Source: Silvimonas sp. JCM 19000
GTDB taxonomy: Bacteria; Pseudomonadota; Gammaproteobacteria; Burkholderiales; Chitinibacteraceae
NCBI GenBank assembly: GCA_001313065.1
Contig: BBFD01000084.1
Coordinates: 1-14,102 of the forward strand
Length of the DNA stretch: 14,102 bases
Direction of reading: 5' to 3'
A program made the position numbers and the translations under genes. Below are positions 9,031 through 14,102 of this stretch, in pieces. The notes below the pieces were generated by a model. The model was not told the DNA's origin. It ran no database searches and saw nothing but the letters and a program-made list of their open reading frames with translations. How positions within the stretch are numbered: position 1 is the stretch's first letter; every line of letters begins with the position of its first letter.

Positions 9031-9039
9031 TGCTATGAT
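9031..9039 (+). promoter_or_regulatory. Candidate extended -10 promoter for dedA-alr
   Basis: TGCTATGAT has the extended -10 form TGN followed by TATGAT, which can act without a good -35. Transcription would begin near 9046 and leave a leader of about 125 bases before the dedA start. The leader contains only an 11-codon open frame (9091-9126) that I do not support as a gene. Confidence 0.4.
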
Positions 9040-9169
9040 GGCAAAATCCTGGCACGGGAAGACCCCGCACCAACCGCTGGCTGGCAACAAGATGGATACA
9101 AAGTCTGCCGCGCAATACATCGCGTAACAGACGCCCTTATGGCAACGCTGGGTGGTTTGGCTATCTCTG

Positions 9170-9836
9170 ATGGATATTCTGCAATACCTTCTTCCTGTAT
9201 TTACTGATTACGGCTACGCCGCTGTATTTGCCGTGCTGGTGGTCTGCGGCTTTGGCGTTCCTATCCCCGAAGACATTACCCTGGTTGCCGGCGGCATTAT
9301 CGCCGGCATGGGCTTTGCCAATGAGCACACCATGTTCTTCGTCGGCATGGCTGGGGTGTTATGTGGCGATGCCCTGATGTTCTTTATCGGGCGTTACTTT
9401 GGCGAGAAAGCGCTGAAATGGCGCTGGGTGGCGCATGTGATGACGCCGCAACGCTACGCCGCAGTACAGGACAAATTCCGCCGCTATGGCTATCGCGTTT
9501 TGTTTGTAGCGCGCTTTCTGCCTGGCTTGCGTACACCGATTTATCTTTCTGCGGGCATGTCGCGCTGCGTGCCGTTCTGGCGCTTTTTTGCTGGCAGATG
9601 GCCTGGCCGCTTTTATCAGCGTGCCGATCTGGGTCTATCTGGGCTATTACGGCGCGTATAACCGCGAGTGGCTGCAGCGTGCCATCGAAAAAGGCCAGAC
9701 CGGCATGTGGTTCCTGCTGGCAGGCCTCGCCACCTTTAGCCTGATCTGGTACTTGCGCCATCGCCGCGCGCATCACCATCCGCATCACGGCCCCGCCGAA
9801 CCCGGCAAAAAAATTGCTGTGCGACAAGGTCGGTGA
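9170..9836 (+). CDS. DedA-family membrane protein
   Basis: The restored protein has 221 residues and begins MDILQYLLPVFTDYGYAAVF. Family motifs are clear: CGFGVPIPEDITLVAGGIIAG (residues about 25-45), GDALMFFIGRYFGEKAL, and the re-entrant-loop signature FRRYGYRVLFVARFLPGLRT followed by PIYLSAG. DedA/SNARE-associated (PF09335) proteins are inner-membrane transporters; characterised members flip undecaprenyl phosphate or phosphatidylethanolamine. The His-rich end (RRAHHHPHH) is unusual but may simply be a cytoplasmic tail. One indel: the T run at 9584-9589 is one base too long; corrected, the gene is 222 codons. A GTG at 9152 is an alternative start adding six residues; 9170 fits the family better. 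It is divergent from lplT and 71 bases upstream of alr, probably co-transcribed. Substrate not predictable. Confidence 0.88.
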
Positions 9837-9907
9837 AAACTCCAAGTGACCAACGTGCCACAATGCGGCTCAATGCTGTGTACTGCCACCTAACCTGACC
9901 CCACACC

Positions 9908-10977
9908 ATGACTCGCCCGATCCAGGCGTTAATCCACCGCGCCGCGCTGCAACACAACTATCAACTGACACGCCAGCTTGCGCCTGCCAGCAAAACGTTT
10001 GCTGTGGTCAAGGCCAATGCCTATGGGCATGGCCTGCAACGCGCGGCCGCAGCGTTATATAACGCGGACGGTTTCGGCATTCTTGAATTTGATCGCGCGG
10101 TGGCCTTGCGTGACTGGGGTCATGTACAACCGGTGCTGCTGCTGGAGGGGGTGTTCAGCCAGGCAGAATTGATCGCCGCTGCGCAGCATGATTTCAGTGT
10201 CGCCATTCACCAGCCACGCATCTGCAATGGCTGGAGCAATCCCGGCTGGCACGGCCCCTTAATATCTTTCTCAAGCTCAATACCGGCATGAACCGTCTCG
10301 GTTTTCCGGCTAGCCAGGCGCGTGAGCTTGCCGCGCGGCTGCAGCGTTGCGCCAATGTGGCCAGCGTGACGGTGATGCAGCATTTCGCCACTGCCGACGA
10401 ACCCGAGAAGGGCATCGACCAACAATTGGCGCGTTTCAAAGCCGCAACCGAAGGGCTGGCTTTGCCGCAGTCACTGGCCAATTCCGCCGCCACCCTGGCC
10501 TACCCGCAAACCCACGCGCAGTGGAACCGCCCCGGCATCGTGTTATATGGTTCATCGCCATTCGCGCAGCGCAGCGCGCAAGATCTCGGTCTGCAAGCGG
10601 CAATGACGCTGCAGTCCGAACTGATTGCAATCCAGGATCTGCAGCCCGGTGATCAGGTGGGTTATGGCGCGACCTTTACTGCAGATCGTGCCATGCGCAT
10701 AGGCGTGGTCGCTTGCGGTTACGCCGATGGTTATCCACGCGTGGCCCCGACCGGGACACCGGTGACCGTCGATGGTGTAGCAACGCGGCTGGTCGGGCGG
10801 GTTTCGATGGATATGCTGACGGTTGATCTGAGCGCCGTACCCGCTGCGCGCATAGGCAGCAAAGTTGAATTGTGGGGACAAAACCAGCCCATTGATGCCG
10901 TCGCCCATGCGGCGGGCACCTTGGGTTATGAATTAATGTGCGCGGTTACCACCCGCGTACCGTTTGTGGATGCATGA
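9908..10977 (+). CDS. alr: Alanine racemase
   Basis: This PLP enzyme interconverts L- and D-alanine in the cytoplasm, supplying D-Ala for peptidoglycan. The restored length is 356 residues, normal for the family. The PLP lysine is Lys35 in [11 protein letters not shown], the substrate motif [11 protein letters not shown] follows the mid-region, and the second catalytic base is Tyr253 in [16 protein letters not shown] and [12 protein letters not shown] are also canonical. One base is missing near 10221 (CGC-ATC should read CGC-CAT-C); restoring it joins the two halves into exactly 357 codons. The start ATG at 9908 has no strong ribosome site, so translation may depend on the dedA message. I see no clear terminator between its TGA and the lysC promoter. 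Confidence 0.95.
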
Positions 10978-11095
10978 GCTGCAGCGATCCTGCCGCCGCG
11001 TTTAAAACAAAAAAAACCGGACTTGCGTGCTTCGCCATGGCGATGGCAATGTCTGGCATGGGCCATTTGGGCAAGGCTCGAAAAAAAAGCAAGGG

Positions 11096-11124
11096 TTGTT
11101 CTTTAGAATGACCCGCTTTATCAA
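11096..11124 (+). promoter_or_regulatory. Candidate promoter of lysC
   Basis: TTGTTC (11096-11101) and TATCAA (11119-11124) are separated by exactly 17 bases, a fair sigma-70 arrangement. The start would be near 11131, giving a leader of about 35 bases. The leader is too short for a lysine riboswitch, and no such structure is seen in 10978-11165. Confidence 0.5.
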
Positions 11125-11147
11125 ATAATTTACAACTTCGTATTCAT

Positions 11148-11163
11148 CAACCAGCAGGTTGCA
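11148..11163 (+). promoter_or_regulatory. lysC ribosome binding site inside a small hairpin
   Basis: CAACC (11148-11152) and GGTTG (11157-11161) can form a 5-bp stem with an AGCA loop. The AGG that would bind 16S rRNA (11156-11158), eight bases ahead of the ATG at 11166, lies partly in the stem. The stem is short and may be fortuitous, but this site fixes the start codon. Confidence 0.35.
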
Positions 11164-11165
11164 TC

Positions 11166-12392
11166 ATGGCATTGATTGTCCAGAAATACGGTGGCACTTC
11201 GGTCGGCTCGCCGGAGCGCATCAAAAAAAATGTGGCGAAGCGCGTCGCCAAATTTAAAGCGCAAGGACACGATCTGGTGGTCGTGTTGTCCGCCATGAGC
11301 GGCGAAACCAATCGCTTGATTGCCCTGGCCAAAGAGATTCAGGCCAACCCTGATCCGCGTGAGCTGGATGTGATTGTGTCCACTGGCGAACAAGTGACTA
11401 TTGGCCTGCTGGCCATGGCACTTAAAGAACTCGGCCTTGAGGCGCGTTCTTATACCGGCGGCCAGGTCAAGATCCTGACCGACAGTGCATTTACCAAAGC
11501 CCGTATCCAGTCGATAGACGACGAAAACATGCGCGCCGACCTGAATGCCGGCCGCGTCGTGATCGTCGCAGGTTTCCAGGGCGTGGATGCGGAAGGCAAT
11601 ATCACGACTTTGGGTCGTGGTGGTTCGGATACCACGGGCGTGGCGCTGGCCGCAGCGCTGCGTGCCGACGAATGCCAGATTTATACCGACGTCGACGGCG
11701 TCTACACCACCGACCGCGTGTGGTGCCCGAAGCCCGCAAGCTCAAGACCATTACCTTTGAAGAAATGCTGGAAATGGCCAGCCTGGGTTCCAAGGTTTTG
11801 CAGATTCGTTCTGTTGAGTTTGCCGGCAAGTACAACGTTAAATTGCGCGTGTTGTCGTCCTTCCAGGATGAAGGCGAGGGCACGCTGATTACCTTCGAGG
11901 ATGACAGCAACATGGAAAAAACCCGTCGTTTCCGGCATCGCATTCAACCGTGACGAAGCGCGTATCAACGTGATCGGTGTGCCGGACAAACCCGGTATTG
12001 CTTATCAGATTCTGGGCCCGGTTGCCGATGCCCTGATCGACGTCGACATGATCATCCAGAACGTGGGTCAGGACGGCACTACCGATTTCAGCTTTACCGT
12101 GCCCAAGAACGATCTGCCGCGCACGATCAAAGTGCTGGAAGCGTACAGAACCATATCGGCGCCAAGAGCGTGTCGGGCGACGACAAGATCTGCAAGATCT
12201 CGATCGTCGGCGTGGGCATGCGTAGCCATGTGGCGTGGCCTCGACCATGTTCCGCACGCTGGCGGAAGAGGCATCAATATCCAGATGATCTCGACCTCCG
12301 AAATCAAGATTTCGGTCATTGTGGACGAGAAGTACCTGGAACTGGCCGTACGCGTGCTGCACAAGGCATTTGGTCTGGATCAGGCTGCTTAA
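11166..12392 (+). CDS. lysC: Aspartate kinase
   Basis: This enzyme phosphorylates aspartate, the first step toward lysine/diaminopimelate, threonine and methionine. It has 408 residues. The kinase signature [14 protein letters not shown] lies at residues 7-20, followed by [26 protein letters not shown] and [11 protein letters not shown]. Two C-terminal ACT domains include [28 protein letters not shown] and [17 protein letters not shown], the allosteric lysine/threonine-binding type. Indels: the A run at 11223-11230 has three extra bases in frame (IKKNV instead of the usual IKNV); one C is lost near 11716; the A run at 11915-11920 is one too long; single Gs are lost near 12143, 12233 and 12270. 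These sum to zero. It has its own promoter, ribosome site and strong terminator, so it is probably monocistronic. The tRNA cluster follows. Confidence 0.95.
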
Positions 12393-12406
12393 GCGCTGCG
12401 ATCAAT

Positions 12407-12469
12407 AAAAAAAACAGCCCTTTGTGGCACGGTTAATTACCGTGGCCACAAGGGGCTGTTTGTTTTTTT
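12407..12469 (+). terminator. Bidirectional rho-independent terminator after lysC
   Basis: A long stem pairs CAGCCCTTTGTGGCACGGT (12415-12433) with 12439-12459, about 18 bp with one wobble and one bulged C, over a short A/T loop. A T run (12463-12469) follows on the plus strand and eight A (12407-12414) precede it, so it could stop transcription from both sides. The bulge is where a one-base G/C loss in the left arm would fall, matching the error pattern in the genes. Confidence 0.92.
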
Positions 12470-12660
12470 AACAGGCGGTTTAAAGCAGTTTTTTTGCCTC
12501 ATTGGCCATGGCTATTCATTTAATTGCAATGTTTGATGCGGTTATTGATCGCAGCGGTGCACTTGATTGAATAGCGTGGCGATAATTTCTGTGGAATTGT
12601 TTTTTTCTTTAGCAATCAAGCGATTGCCGTTTTTTTATCGGGATTAATTGATTCGTTTTG

Positions 12661-12689
12661 TTGACGGCCTGGGGGTTGCACGGTATTAT
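12661..12689 (+). promoter_or_regulatory. Strong sigma-70 promoter of the tRNA operon
   Basis: TTGACG (12661-12666), a 17-base spacer and TATTAT (12684-12689) are close to consensus. An A/T-rich stretch lies upstream (about 12598-12660), as in UP elements, and a C/G-rich discriminator (CCCGC) follows, typical of stable-RNA promoters under stringent control. The start would be near 12696, nine bases before tRNA-Ser. Between the lysC terminator and here (12470-12660) I see no gene. Confidence 0.8.
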
Positions 12690-12704
12690 CCCGCTTCCCT
12701 TGAC

Positions 12705-12798
12705 GGAGACGTGGATGAGTGGCTGAAATCACTTCCCTGCTAAGGAAGCATACGGGCTTAAACCTGTATCGAGGGTTCGAATCCCTCCGTCTCCGCCA
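12705..12798 (+). tRNA. tRNA-Ser (anticodon GCT)
   Basis: The cloverleaf is complete: acceptor GGAGACG pairs with CGTCTCC, the anticodon stem CTTCC/GGAAG encloses CTGCTAA, a long class II variable arm (TACGGG/CCTGTA) is present, the T-arm contains GGTTCGAATCC, and the CCA end is encoded. It reads AGC and AGU codons. It is the first gene of the three-tRNA cluster. Confidence 0.97.
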
Positions 12799-12860
12799 GC
12801 GGACTTACTCGCAGGCGGTTCGCAAGTGTAGTAAGAAGTAGTAAAGCAGCAAATGACAGT

Positions 12861-12937
12861 GCACCCGTAGCTCAGTTGGATAGAGTATCTGGCTACGAAC
12901 CAGAGGGTCGGGCGTTCGAATCGCTCCGGGTGCACCA
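12861..12937 (+). tRNA. tRNA-Arg (anticodon ACG)
   Basis: Acceptor GCACCCG pairs with CGGGTGC, the anticodon stem TCTGG/CCAGA encloses CTACGAA, the T-loop is TTCGAAT, the discriminator is A and CCA is encoded. The A34 anticodon is normally edited to inosine by TadA, reading CGU, CGC and CGA. It lies 62 bases after tRNA-Ser. Confidence 0.97.
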
Positions 12938-12982
12938 TCATTCTTTTGCTGTTGTCCATATTGCTTGATGCAATATCGCCTC

Positions 12983-13058
12983 GTCCCCATCGTCTAGAGG
13001 CCTAGGACACCGCCCTTTCACGGCGATAACCGGGGTTCGAATCCCCGTGGGGACGCCA
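12983..13058 (+). tRNA. tRNA-Glu (anticodon TTC)
   Basis: Acceptor GTCCCCA pairs with TGGGGAC, the anticodon loop CTTTCAC sits on a CCGCC/GGCGA stem (the outermost pair is a C-A mismatch), the T-arm is CGGGGTTCGAATCCCCG, and CCA is encoded. It reads GAA and GAG and also supplies glutamyl-tRNA for tetrapyrrole synthesis. No terminator was recognised downstream. Confidence 0.97.
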
Positions 13059-13476
13059 CACTGTTGGCTACTGCGCGGACGCATCTTGAAGTCCGGCGGT
13101 ACTCGCAATCCTCATGGCCCGCATGGCCACTCCGGTTGCTCCGTTCCGGCGGCCTTCAACCTGCGACCGCTCGCTACGCCCTCACCATCGCTGAACTTCC
13201 CCGCTGTTGAATCGATTGCTGCTTACTTGCTGGCATTTACGCAATGCGCTTCGCTGTTGCGGCTTGCTTCGCTCGCCATCTCAAAACCGTTGGCCCTTGT
13301 CGAGTGCCGAGTGCGGCATGGTCTTCCTGCATACCGTCCTTCCTGCACCAAGCCAACAAAGCCGCACATTCTGCCCGCAACATCCAGCTAACAAAAGCCA
13401 ATCAAAACCGGTCTCGTTTTAGCACGCGCAGTTTGCCCAACTAACCGAGCAGCAACGCCAGGCCCGTACGCCCCCC
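13059..13476. other. Unassigned stretch downstream of the tRNA cluster
   Basis: About 420 bases without a gene I can support. All three plus frames carry sizeable open stretches at once, which argues that they are open by composition. None has a ribosome site, a recognisable domain or a start near the tRNA end. Short repeats are visible: ATGGCC twice near 13113-13130, CCGG on both sides of 13133-13150, and GCTTCGCT/GCTTGCTTCGCT near 13248-13273. It could be the decayed remains of DNA inserted beside tRNA-Glu, or ordinary spacer. Confidence 0.4.
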
Positions 13477-13514
13477 AAAAAACAAAGCCGGACATGACAG
13501 CATCAAGTCCGGCT
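13477..13514 (-). terminator. Rho-independent terminator of the cytochrome c' gene
   Basis: On the minus strand AGCCGGAC (13507-13514) pairs with GTCCGGCT (13486-13493), an 8-bp perfect stem, followed by a T-rich tract at 13477-13486 interrupted by one G. The stem begins at the last base of the stop codon. Confidence 0.85.
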
Positions 13515-13984
13515 CAGTGTTCACGCACGCGGCAGTTTAAAAAATCGCGGAACTGCTTATGGCATTCGGTGCAGCGGTTTTCTACGGCGTCGAAAGCGGG
13601 GCGGATTTGCGCGGGGTCGCGGGTGGCGGCTTTTAGTTTGAGCTGGTCCACGGCGTCTTGCAGATTTTTGGCGTCGCGGTCGAAGTCGGCGCGGTTCAGG
13701 TTGATGGCGCCCGCTTTGGCGGCCGTCTTGCTGTCGTCTTTGCCCAGCTCGGTAAACCACTGCCAGGCTGATGCGCAGGATCTGCAATTGCTCGGCGTCG
13801 GCCGAGAATTTATCGGCTTTCCAGTCGGATTCGCCGCGCAACATGTCGCGCATTTCCTGGCTGGTATGCAGCATTTGTTTAAAAAAACCTGTTTGCGCTT
13901 GTACACCGGCGAATTCGGGTCTTCGTGACTACAGGCGGAGAGTAGGGCTACACACACCAGCAAACTAACAATTCGAGCGGTCAT
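13514..13984 (-). CDS. Cytochrome c'-type haem protein with lipoprotein signal, frameshifted here
   Basis: The N-terminus MTARIVSLLVCVALLSAC is a lipoprotein signal (lipobox LSAC). The mature part has the four-helix cytochrome c' pattern: KRKQVFKQMLHTSQEMRDML in helix 1, WQWFTELGKDD in the middle, and the C-terminal haem site CTECHKQFRDF. Cytochromes c' have a high-spin, often five-coordinate haem and bind NO; some protect against nitrosative stress. Two indels interrupt it: the run at 13880-13886 is two bases too long, and a second shift lies near 13768-13772 (one extra or two missing bases). An ATG at 13993 would add three residues; neither start has a clear ribosome site. A membrane-anchored form is less usual than the soluble periplasmic one. 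Family assignment rests on the terminal CxxCH plus the helix 1 motif. Confidence 0.82.
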   Translation of the reverse strand: MTARIVSLLVCVALLSACSHEDPNSPVYKRKQVFLNKCCIPARKCATCCAANPTGKPINSRPTPSNCRSCASAWQWFTELGKDDSKTAAKAGAINLNRADFDRDAKNLQDAVDQLKLKAATRDPAQIRPAFDAVENRCTECHKQFRDFLNCRVREH

Positions 13985-14019
13985 TGAATACATTTCTGTT
14001 TATGAGATGAAAAGGTGTA

Positions 14020-14102
14020 TCAGTGTCGCGGCGGCCGGGCCAGCCGCAACATGCGCCGCCGCCATTTGCGTAACCGCATGCGCCAGGGGCGGGATCGGTT
14101 GC
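14020..14102 (-). CDS. Possible C-terminal end of an upstream gene (partial)
   Basis: On the minus strand a frame runs into the window and stops at TGA (14020-14022). It encodes about 26 residues, very rich in Arg (MRLRKWRRRMLRLARPP), like the cytoplasmic tail of a membrane protein. The stop lies 36 bases before the cytochrome c' start, which would suit an operon. The stretch is too short to assign and the plus strand is also open, so this is tentative. Confidence 0.3.
   Translation of the reverse strand, partial: NRSRPWRMRLRKWRRRMLRLARPPRH

Noticed and set aside
9050..9065. TGGCACG in the dedA leader, like the -24 half of a sigma-54 promoter
   Set aside because: The expected TTGC does not follow at the -12 spacing; the bases there are GACC.
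9091..9126. 11-codon open frame in the dedA leader as a regulatory leader peptide
   Set aside because: There is no ribosome site, no run of regulatory codons and no attenuator hairpin nearby.
343..10977. Widespread gene decay: malic-enzyme homologue, permease, adaptor, lplT, dedA and alr all as pseudogenes
   Set aside because: All restore to full codon multiples by single-run corrections with intact family motifs, and essential genes are equally hit; sequencing or consensus error explains it better.
10978..11165. Lysine riboswitch or attenuator ahead of lysC
   Set aside because: The predicted leader after the candidate promoter is about 35 bases, and no multi-helix structure with a terminator is visible.
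13047..13444. Overlapping plus-strand open frames downstream of tRNA-Glu as small genes
   Set aside because: All three frames are open together, none has a ribosome site, one starts inside the tRNA, and the translations have no recognisable domain.

Overview
The window looks like chromosomal DNA of a GC-rich betaproteobacterium, probably a member of the Neisseriales. That placement is an inference from protein flavour, the lplT/alr neighbourhood and lysC followed by tRNA genes; no rRNA is present to confirm it. Every long protein gene is interrupted by small indels. Restoring them gives full-length products, and in nearly all cases the corrected length is an exact number of codons. By my reading about 18 A/T runs are 1-3 bases too long, about 16 G/C runs are one base too short, and one G/C run is one base too long. 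Essential genes (lysC, alr) are affected as much as the others, so I treat these as consensus errors and annotate each gene as one CDS across its frameshifts.

Layout. 1-187: 3' end of malQ (+). 241-340: imperfect inverted repeat between convergent genes. 343-2032 (-): a 564-residue malic-enzyme homologue in which nearly all catalytic and metal-binding residues are replaced while the NAD-binding loop is kept; a perfect FNR/ANR box lies in its promoter. 2219-2818 (-): a bactofilin with its own terminator and a perfect sigma-54 promoter. About 3170-8764 (-): an apparent operon lplT, RND adaptor, RND permease, ending at a terminator at 3025-3056. 9170-10977 (+): a DedA-family membrane protein and alanine racemase. 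11166-12392 (+): aspartokinase lysC with a long bidirectional terminator. 12661-13058 (+): a strong promoter followed by tRNA-Ser(GCT), tRNA-Arg(ACG) and tRNA-Glu(TTC). 13059-13476: unassigned. 13514-13984 (-): a cytochrome c'-type protein with a lipoprotein signal. 14020-14102 (-): possibly the end of another gene.

Much of the centre concerns the cell envelope: lysophospholipid flipping (LplT), tripartite efflux, a DedA lipid transporter, D-alanine for peptidoglycan (Alr), a bactofilin scaffold, and LysC, which feeds lysine and diaminopimelate. The most unusual element is the malic-enzyme homologue. It keeps the family fold and the NAD-binding loop, has lost the residues used for malate decarboxylation, and sits behind an oxygen-responsive promoter. 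This looks like a regulated pseudoenzyme or an enzyme with a new reaction.
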